Part shown: piece by piece, positions 29,296 to 37,554 of the stretch
How the letters are laid out: every line of letters begins with the position of its first letter
Numbering within the stretch: position 1 is the stretch's first letter
NCBI RefSeq assembly: GCF_026262505.1
Contig: NC_067207.1
Location: 2,860,252-2,924,251 of the forward strand
Length of the DNA stretch: 64,000 nucleotides
Direction: 5' to 3'
Source of the DNA: Trichomonas vaginalis G3
Taxonomy: Eukaryota > Parabasalia > Trichomonadida > Trichomonadidae
Notes under the pieces: generated by a model
What the model was told of the DNA's origin: nothing
The model's input: the letters and a program-made list of their open reading frames with translations, nothing else
Databases searched by the model: none
Translations under genes and position numbers: made by a program

Positions 29296-29451
29296 TTAGT
29301 TTGGTTTGTTTTCAACTGGTTGTTGAGGTTTTTTAAGTCGGTCTAAAACTTCCTGAGGTATAGGAAGAACTTGACAAACACGTGGTGGTGTAACTGCTGG
29401 AAGCCGACAAATCCATCTCGAGCCCATTTGTCTCAATGCTGTATTGTTCAT
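29296..29451 (-). CDS. Small proline-rich protein
   Basis: 51 residues from an ATG at 29451 (MNNTALRQMGSRWICRLP), proline-rich (VTPPRVCQVLPIPQEV). It lies in a tight row of minus-strand genes and has the same TTTCATCTCAGTAAAAAA leader as the next gene, which supports its being real. Function unknown. Confidence 0.4.
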   Translation of the reverse strand: MNNTALRQMGSRWICRLPAVTPPRVCQVLPIPQEVLDRLKKPQQPVENKPN

Positions 29452-29470
29452 TTCATCTCAGTAAAAAACT

Positions 29471-29872
29471 TTACATTCCCCACGTTTGAGGCGGTTGAGG
29501 TTGGTTGTTGTTTACCCACTGTTGTGCATGGTTATATCCTCTGTTAAAGAATCTTTCACCTTGGTCCATATAGTGCCCTGCTTGGTTATAGTAGTCATTT
29601 GCTTTGTTATAGTAGTTTCCTGCTTGTCTTCCTACATTGTCCATCCATCCTTGAACTTTTCCTCTTGTTTCAGGATTTGGAATAAGATTTGCTGCATCTC
29701 GTGCTACATCCCAACCTTTCTGTACAGTTTGTATAATAGGTTGTGCTTTCTCTTTAAGTATACCTAATGTACTCAAAATCTTCCTTCCAACTCCAAATAC
29801 ACCTCTGGCTATTGTTCCCACTGCGGGTAAAAATCTAGATGCGACTCCTGCTAACGCGCCAAATAAACCCAT
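29471..29872 (-). CDS. pVI-like minor protein
   Basis: 133 residues. N-terminal amphipathic, glycine/alanine-rich helix (MGLFGALAGVASRFLPAVG), then helices and an asparagine/tyrosine-rich tail (GNYYNKANDYYNQAGHY) ending in a P/Q stretch. Build and place resemble adenovirus protein VI and its Polinton counterparts, which line the capsid and disrupt membranes. It is divergent from the integrase region across a short spacer. Confidence 0.5.
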   Translation of the reverse strand: MGLFGALAGVASRFLPAVGTIARGVFGVGRKILSTLGILKEKAQPIIQTVQKGWDVARDAANLIPNPETRGKVQGWMDNVGRQAGNYYNKANDYYNQAGHYMDQGERFFNRGYNHAQQWVNNNQPQPPQTWGM

Positions 29873-29941
29873 TTCTTATAGGATAAAAATGACGAATCCA
29901 AACAAGGACCCTATGTTTCTAAAGCGACAAAGAAAGCACTC

Positions 29942-30847
29942 ATGGTAAAAATCTTTAGTTCAACACCAAATGCTTGGTTTATGGATATCTTGGAAAACAT
30001 TCCGAGGTATAGAACAGATGGACCACCATACTGGCTAATATTTGTCGGTCAGAACACAAGATACTGTGAAGCCATACCATTATGGTCCAAAAATATTTTA
30101 GATGTGAAAACTGCTTTGACAATATTCGTTGACAAATACCATCCAACAAAACTGACATCTGACTATGAAAGTTCTTTCAAATCAGACGATATTAAAAACT
30201 ATCTGCGTTCAAAAAATGTAAACCAATATTTCATTGTCGACCAAAACCATTCTGCTCTTGGTGTCATTGACAGTTGTATAAAAATGTTAAGAGACTTAAA
30301 CCAACCACAAGGTGGTGAGGTAGATGAAATGTCATATGACGACAAGTACAGACATTTCTCCATGGCAAAGATGAGACAAGTTTTAAATATTTACAATAGC
30401 CGTAAACAAAAAGGTTTGGGAAACCATTCCCCCGAAGAAATGAAAAACAACCCTGACTTAGAGAAAGACTATATATTTAATAGTTTAGTCAAAAGAGACA
30501 AACAAGAAAGAATGCCGGGCTTCAAACTTCAGAAAGGAGATAAAGTAAAAATAGAAATACCTAAACGCGACCCATATGAAAATACTATTGACTATGACAA
30601 CAATGGGAACTCGACAGGTACTCACATTCGTGTTCGTAAAAATAGAAGAAAGTATACAAGAGAATATTATGAAGTTTTAGGCAAACATGGCAAAATGTAC
30701 AGACTGCAAGCAGAAGATAAAACGACTATTGTCAGACCTCGTTTCAAACTTGTTAAGGTTCAAGGTGGTATACTTTCAAAGACAGTTCCTAACAAATATA
30801 AGACAACTCCTGACGAATATGCTAAAGAAGTGGAACATGACGACTAA
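29942..30847 (+). CDS. Integrase, rve (retroviral-type) fold
   Basis: 301 residues. First catalytic Asp in WFMDILENIP (D15), second in LTSDYESSF (D74), and a third acidic position in HSALGVIDSCIKML (about 110), with the spacing of Polinton/Maverick integrases. Strand WLIFVGQNTRYCEAIPL lies between. The C-terminal part has a beta-barrel (GDKVKIEIP ... REYYEVLGKHGKMYRL), as in SH3-like integrase tails. It would insert the element and create the 6-bp duplication. Its 3' end overlaps the fibre gene end by 4 bp. Confidence 0.8.
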   Translation: MVKIFSSTPNAWFMDILENIPRYRTDGPPYWLIFVGQNTRYCEAIPLWSKNILDVKTALTIFVDKYHPTKLTSDYESSFKSDDIKNYLRSKNVNQYFIVDQNHSALGVIDSCIKMLRDLNQPQGGEVDEMSYDDKYRHFSMAKMRQVLNIYNSRKQKGLGNHSPEEMKNNPDLEKDYIFNSLVKRDKQERMPGFKLQKGDKVKIEIPKRDPYENTIDYDNNGNSTGTHIRVRKNRRKYTREYYEVLGKHGKMYRLQAEDKTTIVRPRFKLVKVQGGILSKTVPNKYKTTPDEYAKEVEHDD

Positions 30848-32055
30848 GCATTTCTATACCATGCGTAAACTGTCATGTAAGGTGGCATGTAGTCTTTACT
30901 TTGTCCCGTTGTTTGCGTATACCCTGAAACGCGATGTGTATGGTTTCCTCCTCCCTCAGTGTTACTCCAGTAACAATCTATAGCAAACTTAACGTTGTCT
31001 TTAACATCATATCCTTTACCTTTTGTCATTGCTGACCAATCCCAATATCTATGCTTATGCCAACCTGCTTGAGATGTACTTAAATCTATGTAGTGACTAT
31101 GTGCAGGTAAGTTTTCACCTGAAATCGTTTTACTTCCACCTGTTTCCTTTGAAGAGTTTGCACAATACAAAAACCTGTCGACTATTTGAGTCCAAGTTCC
31201 AAAACCAAGTACTACTTCTGGTCTGGTAGAGTTCATTGACGTATAAATAGAACCAACCGGGTAAATGGTTTGAAGTATTTCTGTCTTTAATGTTTGAAGC
31301 TCTGTTTTGTCAGCTTTCTTGTCATATAAATCTTGAGCAGTGAATTTAACATTGTTTTCATCCTCCATGACATAGACATCTCTACATCTAATGTATCTCA
31401 TCGTTGTTATGTTTTTATCCGATGTTAAACCTTCTGGAAAGTTAGGAGGTTTCCAATCTAATACATCCCCACCAGTTTCTTCAACCGTTCCTTCAATATT
31501 TTCTATAGCAACAGTTGTAAAACTTGTATGTGTATGGTTCTTGTCTGCTTTCTTCTCTAACTCACTAGCCACATATGTTTTATCTGCTTTCTTCTCTAAC
31601 TCACTAGCCACATATGTTTTATCTGCTTTTGTCTCTAACTCACTAGCCACATATGTTTTATCTGCTTTTGTCTCTAACTCACTAGCCACATATGTTTTAT
31701 CTGCTTTCTTCTCTAACTCACTAGCCACATATGTTTTATCTGCTTTCTTCTCTAACTCACTAGCCACATACTCTTTGTCAGCTTTGTTGTCAACATCTGC
31801 TTTCAAAAGAAGTTCATCTATAGGTTTCTCGTTTAAAGTTCGTTTTGTTGGATTTATACAAACAGTATGGTTCTTGTTGTCTTGAAACAGAAACTCATCT
31901 GTCATTGGGTTTATCGTCAGTTTTAAGTTTCCTTCTTTCAATGACTCAGATATCTTAGAATAGTTTGAAAAGTTTGTTGTGTTCTTATTTAGAGCTTGTA
32001 TAATGAGTTGTCGGTTGTGTTGTATTTCTCTCATAGACGCTGTTTCATTTGACAT
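30844..32055 (-). CDS. Fibre protein with repeat shaft and phage-collar-like tip
   Basis: 403 residues, looks whole. A helical N-terminus, then seven 13-residue repeats of KADKTYVASELEK type (about residues 84-172; DNA 31540-31806), expected to form a trimeric shaft. After a linker (to about 263) comes a tip domain: TIYPVGSIYTSMNSTRPE, FGTWTQIVDRFLY, HSH (319-321), HKH (333-335), HTH (372-374) and a final MPPYMTVYAWYRNA. That plan is the tail-collar/short-fibre tip of T4-type phages (gp12/gp10 C-terminus). It probably binds receptors. Divergent from the 32074 gene across 18 bp. Confidence 0.8.
   Translation of the reverse strand: MSNETASMREIQHNRQLIIQALNKNTTNFSNYSKISESLKEGNLKLTINPMTDEFLFQDNKNHTVCINPTKRTLNEKPIDELLLKADVDNKADKEYVASELEKKADKTYVASELEKKADKTYVASELETKADKTYVASELETKADKTYVASELEKKADKTYVASELEKKADKNHTHTSFTTVAIENIEGTVEETGGDVLDWKPPNFPEGLTSDKNITTMRYIRCRDVYVMEDENNVKFTAQDLYDKKADKTELQTLKTEILQTIYPVGSIYTSMNSTRPEVVLGFGTWTQIVDRFLYCANSSKETGGSKTISGENLPAHSHYIDLSTSQAGWHKHRYWDWSAMTKGKGYDVKDNVKFAIDCYWSNTEGGGNHTHRVSGYTQTTGQSKDYMPPYMTVYAWYRNA
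31540..31806 (-). repeat. 39-bp tandem repeat coding for the fibre shaft
   Basis: Seven in-frame units of 39 bp, coding KADKTYVASELE(K/T)-type heptad-like repeats. Copy number of such units can vary by slippage and would set shaft length. Confidence 0.85.
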
Positions 32056-32073
32056 TTTTATTCTAGATAAAAA
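32056..32073. promoter_or_regulatory. 18-bp divergent promoter, near-palindromic
   Basis: TTTTATTCTAGATAAAAA lies between the two start codons of the fibre (minus) and the jelly-roll-like protein (plus). Similar short spacers: 54731-54747, 59586-59603, 62291-62306. Confidence 0.5.
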
Positions 32074-32922
32074 ATGCTTCCAATAGAAAAGGAAACTTCT
32101 AGAGTTGCTACAACTAAACCATTAGATGAACTTTTTACGAATGTCGGTCAAAAGTTTGAGACAGAGACCGTAAAGCATGAAGGCTATCGTTTTGACTACC
32201 CATTGAGATGGTTAAGAGACCCATCCGTCACAAAAGCTGTTGGCTTTCGTAGAATGAAGTTCATTTCAGAAGCCATACATGGTTTCCCATTTACGGTCGG
32301 TTTTGTAGTTCGATACTATAACAAAGAAAAACGTACGTATGAGAAATTTGAACAGGGAAAACTTTTACAAGTGAATTTGCTTGTAAACTTAGAAACAACT
32401 CTTCAAGCTTTTCAAGAAAAAATAAACGATATCTATCTCGAATATGCAAAGCAGTATAACATTGACGAAGGAGAGTACCATCTCGATATTATATATGACA
32501 GGAAAAATGCAACTGTTAAAATCAATAGAATAGAAGACCTTGGAGAAAACGTTTATATTTCTACAAAATATAACAACTTGGCATGGTATAGGTTTTTGAG
32601 GATGTTAAATCAGCCTGCAGAATATCCAGTACACCCGGACTTTTATGAAGTCGAAAACCCTAATGGAACATATGAAAATGTTTTCGACTCAGATGCTATT
32701 ATAGTTCATGCTTCATTTTCTGGTGCACAAAACTCTTTTTTATGCTTGGCAAATGACTTTTACGAAAAACCTACAAAGCTATATGAACCACCAAGTGGAA
32801 GTATTTCAGACTTTCAAGTATGGTTTACAACAGATGGAAGAAAGAGAATAGTTCCATTATACCATGCGTTTTACTTAGAACTTAGTTTCATATACAACTA
32901 CTATCGAACGGTAAAAATATAA
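32074..32922 (+). CDS. Jelly-roll-like minor capsid protein, paralogue 2
   Basis: 282 residues, paralogue of 25759-26619 (see there). Shared blocks: TTKPLDELFTNVG, YRFDYPLRWLRDPS, AVGFRRMKF, YEPPSGSISDFQVWFTTDG and a final FYLELSFIYNYY. It lies next to and divergent from the fibre gene, so it may sit near the vertex. It looks whole. Confidence 0.5.
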   Translation: MLPIEKETSRVATTKPLDELFTNVGQKFETETVKHEGYRFDYPLRWLRDPSVTKAVGFRRMKFISEAIHGFPFTVGFVVRYYNKEKRTYEKFEQGKLLQVNLLVNLETTLQAFQEKINDIYLEYAKQYNIDEGEYHLDIIYDRKNATVKINRIEDLGENVYISTKYNNLAWYRFLRMLNQPAEYPVHPDFYEVENPNGTYENVFDSDAIIVHASFSGAQNSFLCLANDFYEKPTKLYEPPSGSISDFQVWFTTDGRKRIVPLYHAFYLELSFIYNYYRTVKI

Positions 32923-32926
32923 TTTT

Positions 32927-33169
32927 TTAATACGGTTGAGGTGTTGGATTTGGTTGCCAACTAGACTGTGGTGCAGGTTCAGGCTGTTGTATAACAGGAG
33001 CTTGTTCTTCTGGTTCAGGGTCTTTAGGTATAATACCAACGAACTGACCTACTCTTTTACCAATATTTTTGACTCCGTTCCAAATTCCTCTTCCGACAGA
33101 TTTTATTCCATTCCATATACCTCTTCCAACATTTCGAAAGAAGTTTCCTATTCTTCCAAAGAAACCCAT
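32927..33169 (-). CDS. Amphipathic membrane-active peptide with P/Q tail
   Basis: 80 residues. The first 45 are an amphipathic helix with an 11-residue repeat: GRGIWNGIKSVGRGIWNGVK. A proline/glutamine tail follows (PEPEEQAPVIQQPEPAPQ). The helix looks like a membrane-lytic peptide, similar in build to E1 6700-6936. Convergent with the 32074 gene with almost no gap. Confidence 0.5.
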   Translation of the reverse strand: MGFFGRIGNFFRNVGRGIWNGIKSVGRGIWNGVKNIGKRVGQFVGIIPKDPEPEEQAPVIQQPEPAPQSSWQPNPTPQPY

Positions 33170-33187
33170 TTTACTATATGTAAAAAT

Positions 33188-33550
33188 CTAATGTCCACCT
33201 AGTCTCTTACGTTTCCTGTTGAGTTCCATAGCATTTTTTAACTGGAGCTCATACATTCTATTTCTCCTCTGGTAGAAAACATACTCTGGGTCAACTCCTG
33301 TGTTCGCGTCATCTGCATAGAGTTGTTTATATCCCACTTCAGGGTTTGTATAAAACTCTTTCCATCTCATATTTGCATACCATGGTGGTAAGCCTAACGC
33401 AGCGTCATTTGACATGGCAGTTTGCATTTGTACATCTGTTGGCACTTGACCATAGTTTGCCATTGCAGTTTGTATTCTAACTTCATTTGGAATATTCTCT
33501 GGGTTTGGTTGTCCGGGTTTCTGTGCATTTGCTAAGTTCTGTGCGTCCAT
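33188..33550 (-). CDS. Unknown 120-residue protein
   Basis: Two repeats of xANYGQVPTDVQMQTAMSN type (VRIQTAMANYGQVPTDV and VQMQTAMSNDAALG) are followed by a basic end (NRMYELQLKNAMELNRKRK). Looks like a small linker or cement protein. No family recognised. Confidence 0.4.
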   Translation of the reverse strand: MDAQNLANAQKPGQPNPENIPNEVRIQTAMANYGQVPTDVQMQTAMSNDAALGLPPWYANMRWKEFYTNPEVGYKQLYADDANTGVDPEYVFYQRRNRMYELQLKNAMELNRKRKRLGGH

Positions 33551-33573
33551 TTAATATTAGATAAAAATATCTC

Positions 33574-33705
33574 TTACGAGTACATATGCTGAACATTTGC
33601 AGACATTGGTTCATCTTCATATTCTCTATATCTTTCTGCCACGTCAAAGAAATAGATGACACAATGGAAAAAACCTAAAACAAGTAGTCCTATTTCAAAC
33701 CACAT
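33574..33705 (-). CDS. Small single-span membrane protein
   Basis: 43 residues from the ATG at 33705. Residues 4-24 (EIGLLVLGFFHCVIYFFDV) form one membrane segment, followed by a charged tail (AERYREYEDEP). It fits the short spacing of neighbouring genes and a TTAGATAAAAAT leader follows it. Expression not proven. Confidence 0.4.
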   Translation of the reverse strand: MWFEIGLLVLGFFHCVIYFFDVAERYREYEDEPMSANVQHMYS

Positions 33706-33732
33706 TTAGTTACTAGTAAAATTTCTTTGTTG

Positions 33733-33911
33733 TGACACTTTTTCCGGTTTATAGGACCTCTCTCATATTCTATCTTATCGTATCTAAACTCATAGTCATG
33801 TATGTCCTCTAACCATCTCATAACGGTTTCCAAACCACTTTTATCGGATGTAAAGTAAAAGCATGGATGGTTATGTAAAACGTCTAAAGTTTCTAAAGAG
33901 TCTCTCAAAGT
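33733..33911. repeat. Inner inverted repeat, right copy
   Basis: This pairs with 9217-9393 with two or three differences. At the left end it is continuous with the outer terminal repeat; here it is separated from it by about 650 bp that carry the methyltransferase gene. A minus-strand frame (33690-33908) with LRDSLETLDVLHN and MRWLEDIHDYEFRYD runs through it. Confidence 0.8.
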
Positions 33912-33916
33912 CCAGT

Positions 33917-34507
33917 CTACTTGGTATTGAAATCGTATGTGTTATAGAACGGCGGGTCTACTATAAAGAAAACATTTTCCTTGTTTTTATATTTTTCATA
34001 CAACTCTGTCCAATGACATCTCACAAACTCTATACCCTCAATATATTTTTCTATGTCCTCTTTGAAAACCTTTGTATAGTTAAGATATAAAACGTTTGAC
34101 ATAAGTGTTTCAATGTCATGAACTCTTATAGAACCACTATATAATAGTCTAGCAGATATACTATCCCAGTCTATATATTCTACTTTTTTCAAAACCTCTC
34201 TGACAATATTTTTCTTATCTAATGGTATACGTTCCATCTTACCTATAGGTATCTTTTCTTTTAACTCTTTCAATATTTTGTTTGTGTCTGGTATATGTTT
34301 GAGACGGTTCATATAGTTGTCGAAGTCATTGCATATAATCTTTGAGTTTGGGAATACGGTATGGCACAAATGAGATATATAGAAACTTCCACCGAACAAA
34401 TCTACAAATGTTAGACCATTCGGTAGTTTCTTAAGTTCTCTCAATAGAATATCTTTACATCTACTCTTATTTCCAAAGAAGGGTAACGGTGGTTTTGTAA
34501 AATTCAT
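33917..34507 (-). CDS. Dam-like adenine-N6 DNA methyltransferase (D12 class)
   Basis: 196 residues. PPLPFFGNKSR at the start matches the FxGxK motif of D12-class enzymes, FVDLFGGSFYISH (34-46) is the SAM-binding motif, and VDPPFYNT (183-190) the catalytic DPPY-type motif. Family members are usually longer, near 260-280 residues. It would mark element DNA, perhaps for host evasion or to tell element from host DNA. It sits just inside the right terminal repeat. Confidence 0.75.
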   Translation of the reverse strand: MNFTKPPLPFFGNKSRCKDILLRELKKLPNGLTFVDLFGGSFYISHLCHTVFPNSKIICNDFDNYMNRLKHIPDTNKILKELKEKIPIGKMERIPLDKKNIVREVLKKVEYIDWDSISARLLYSGSIRVHDIETLMSNVLYLNYTKVFKEDIEKYIEGIEFVRCHWTELYEKYKNKENVFFIVDPPFYNTYDFNTK

Positions 34508-34557
34508 TTTATATATATAATAAAAATGTTTTTTCCTGAAAAGTGACAGAAAAGGCT

Positions 34558-34834
34558 TCTCAAAGTATACTTCTTTGAACGCCCGTAACTTTACTGTAGC
34601 GACGATAGACCCTTACTTGTCCGGACATAGTTATACTATTTTGAGCCCTCTACCGAAAAGTCAACAGCAACGACTTTCAAAAATTTTAAGGGCTAGAAGG
34701 CACGAAGTGCCTGGGAAGCCCCCTTCACCCAAAAAAAACCTCATTTTATACCTCATTGCATACTAAACATCTTCGGGGCTAGAGGGCACGAAGTGCCTGG
34801 AGGCCCCACTACCTTTTTTTTTTTTTTTTTTTTT
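34558..34834. repeat. E2 right terminal inverted repeat
   Basis: Mirror image of 8931-9224, ending in 21 T residues (34814-34834). Only a few base differences outside the homopolymer run. Confidence 0.9.
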
Positions 34835-34840
34835 CATATA
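34835..34840. repeat. E2 target-site duplication, right
   Basis: CATATA, identical to 8925-8930. Confidence 0.85.
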
Positions 34841-34850
34841 GTTCAAAATA

Positions 34851-35903
34851 AGGGTTTCGTTTTGCTAAAATTGTCACTTTTATAGCATATTTGTTTTTGG
34901 ATGTTTTGCGAAACCAAAAAAAAAAACTATGATATACAATGTGTGTGTAAAGAAAATACTTTATTTACTAGTTAAAAAATCATTTGGTATTGATCAAGTT
35001 ATTTTTTCTGGATAAGATATTATATGGATAATTGGATAGAAAATACAATTATATAATCTTGTACCTGGTTTAATTAAGCTAATTGTCATCAGAAACTTGT
35101 AATTTTTATGAATTTCAGATTTTCTTTTCATTACTGCTTTTCTTAATAGGTCAAGTTCTTATTTACGTTATAAAGTATGATATTTACAAATATCAAGTTA
35201 TCATGTTTTTTGAGAAATTATGAGAAACAAACAAAAATGAAAAAGATAGGAATAGCAATGAATAGTGATGTGGGTATAGAAAATGTAAGAGATATGAATG
35301 CAAAGCAATCAGTATTTAGGATATTGACCATAGATTTCGAAAAAAAAATGCTGCATATTGAGCGAAAACTATGATTATATTATAAAGCTGTCATTTAAAG
35401 CATAATGAAACTATTCCCTTTTCATTTTAATCGAATAAGATAGTAAAGATTTTTGAATTAGCTAGAAACTGATGAGATGTTTTCACAAATCAGATTTTTA
35501 ATCTCTATAATGCATAATTCACTCAATATCTCAATTTTGATATTGCGAGATATTTTTGCTATCGGTTTCGCAATTTTGACACAATAGCAAGAGGGTTCTA
35601 TAAGCATTATTATCAACGTAGAATCTGAATATCATATCAGAAAATGTCGCAAATCTGACATTTACCCGACCAAATAGCAAAAATAATTGAATACTTTTCG
35701 CAAAAACTTTAAAAATCGATAAAAATATGAAATATAGATATTAAAGAGACTTTTTATATAATATTCATAAAGATTTTCCAAAAATATGATACCGCAAAAT
35801 TAAAAAAGTGACGTCTTGAGTGGAGTCAAAGGTCGAAATTGCTAGCTAAATGTTTTTTTAGCGAAATTGCGTATTGTACGTTTTTTTCGCAAAACGAAAC
35901 CCT
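34851..35903. mobile_element. TA-flanked non-autonomous element 1 (AGGGTTTCG ends)
   Basis: 1053 bp. Ends AGGGTTTCGTTTTGC and its exact reverse complement, each flanked by TA (34849-34850 and 35904-35905). No transposase is seen; the longest frame (about 35177-35374) has no recognisable domain. The TA target and AGGGT ends suggest mobilisation by a Tc1/mariner-type transposase. It lies 10 bp from the end of E2. Confidence 0.75.
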
Positions 35904-36444
35904 TAGTTTAAGCCATAACATCATCAAAATGATTTTTCTTCGAAAATGAAAAATAGAAAAATCATTATTAATCTTTTCTTAATAAGGAATTTTGTTTCAC
36001 TTGACGTATATATTGTCTGCATAAATCATAAAGGTTGATTTGTATCTTGATTATCAATGGCCAAATAAGGATATTGGAAATCATTAATTATTTATATCTC
36101 ATTGGTAATACATTAGTAATTGAAATGTCTGAAAATGATTTCAACCTCAATCAACATGAATTAAGAAATCGAAACCTAAAAAAATTCGAAGGTATGGATA
36201 AAATATGTACTTTAATAGAAGCTTACGATATGCAATTTCTGATATGCTAAATAATGAAGAGAACTGTCATTTAGAAATTGAAAAAAGGTTCGTTTCCATT
36301 TAAAAATTATTATGCAATTGTGAAAAGAGTATGTTGACCACTGATTTATGCATTTTCGATTTAGGAAATTTCGGTATCCTTCACAAAAGTCAATTATAAA
36401 ATCCCCCTGAAAAAAATGAGAGCGATCTCAAAACAAATTTTTTA
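35904..36444. other. No clear gene
   Basis: AT-rich host DNA. A weak coding-like stretch near 36060-36250 (NRNLKKFEGMDKICTLIEAYDM) has no start and no recognised family; it may be a gene scrap. Confidence 0.3.
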
Positions 36445-37104
36445 ATGTCGAAAAAAAATGATAAATTTGCTATTTGGGTAGTTTTTCGACTCCCGAAAAT
36501 CCATAGAATTGATTTGAATAGTTCTTTTTTTGAGAGTGTACCGGCATTGAAATATTCGTATATGCCAAATATTTTTTGTATGACTGCAAACTTGATGCCT
36601 CAAAAACAATGCAATAAGATGAGCCCGATTAAAGACGTAGAAAAGCCTAAATTCAAACACAACAAATGGACTAAAAGTGAAGATCAACTTCTTATAAAAT
36701 TAGTAAATAATTCGTATCCAATTGTCTGGACATATATTGCAGAGCAATTCCCCAACAGAAATAAAAGACAATGTTTTGAAAGATGGAACTATTATTTATC
36801 ACCAAATGTTAACAACAGTGATTGGACAAAAGAAGAGGATCAAATATTGCTAGAAAAATATAAATTATATGGATCAAAGTGGACTAAAATTGCTAAGTAT
36901 TTTAAAGGGAGAACAAACACAAATATAAAAAATAGATTCCTTGCTTTACAGAGACAAGGTAAAAAACCTATCGAAGAGCCAAATGATGAAACCCAGAAGG
37001 AAGCGAAGGAAAGAGTGATTCTTCCTTCAATTCTCTCGCTGGATAATTATGTGCCAATTAAGCACAAAACAATAGAGTCAATAATTAATATCACTAATCT
37101 CTAA
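36445..37104 (+). CDS. R2R3 Myb DNA-binding protein
   Basis: 219 residues from the ATG at 36445; an internal ATG near 36622 (MSPIKDVEKP) is also possible and would give a more usual short N-terminus. Repeat 1: NKWTKSEDQLL (Trp75), VWTYIAEQFPNRNKRQC (Trp95), FERWNYYL (Trp114). Repeat 2: SDWTKEEDQIL (Trp127), SKWTKIAKYFKGRTN (Trp146), IKNRFLALQR with Phe in the third Trp place. Trichomonads have hundreds of such small Myb factors, some binding core promoters. It is the best-supported host gene here. Confidence 0.85.
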   Translation: MSKKNDKFAIWVVFRLPKIHRIDLNSSFFESVPALKYSYMPNIFCMTANLMPQKQCNKMSPIKDVEKPKFKHNKWTKSEDQLLIKLVNNSYPIVWTYIAEQFPNRNKRQCFERWNYYLSPNVNNSDWTKEEDQILLEKYKLYGSKWTKIAKYFKGRTNTNIKNRFLALQRQGKKPIEEPNDETQKEAKERVILPSILSLDNYVPIKHKTIESIINITNL

Positions 37105-37554
37105 ATATACTAGAAAAATTGTAAGTAATAATAAAAACTATACTATTGTATTAACCGAAGTTTTCGAAATTAAGATTTTTTTTAGATATAGTTCGACATT
37201 CCAAATTTTAAAGATTCAAGTATTCATTGACAAGAATTAGTGAAATATTGAATCCTTTTCCAAATGTAATTTAATTTGCTCCGGAAATATACCGCCTCAA
37301 CGATAAAAAAGCAAGTAGATTACAAATTAGTTATTGTTGCAAGATGCATAACAATAGACATCGTCAATTCATTTAATTGAATAAAATATTTGAGATCAAA
37401 ATCAAATTGAACTTTATTGAAGCGCTAATTCAATGTATAATATCTAATAAGTGTATGGAATATAATGAGAGAATCAATCTCTATAATTCATAAGAAAACA
37501 TCTTGATTAAAAAATATCAATTTTGAATCAATTACCGTACATCTCACTTAATTT
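37105..37554. other. No gene seen
   Basis: AT-rich intergenic host DNA without a convincing frame or repeat. Confidence 0.4.

Larger units (their letters stand above)
8931..34834. mobile_element. E2: complete-ended Polinton-like element, about ten breaks
   Basis: 25,904 bp bounded by terminal inverted repeats (8931-9224 and 34558-34834) that differ at only a few positions apart from the length of their terminal A/T run, and by a perfect CATATA duplication. Gene content: capsid, penton-like, jelly-roll-like, packaging ATPase, SF3 helicase, integrase, fibre, methyltransferase, KilA-N, GIY-YIG and HNH proteins. No protein-primed DNA polymerase B was recognised. Near-identical ends point to a recent insertion, yet several genes are broken (about ten breaks), so the copy is probably not active. 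Confidence 0.9.

Noticed and set aside
31391-31885. 164-residue plus-strand frame opposite the fibre gene
   Set aside because: Repetitive SNSLATYVLSAF sequence is the complement of the shaft repeats.
8931-34834. Protein-primed DNA polymerase B of classical Mavericks
   Set aside because: No exonuclease or polymerase motif (such as a YxDTDS-type block) could be read in any frame; the 11.1-12.7 kb broken part does not look like it.
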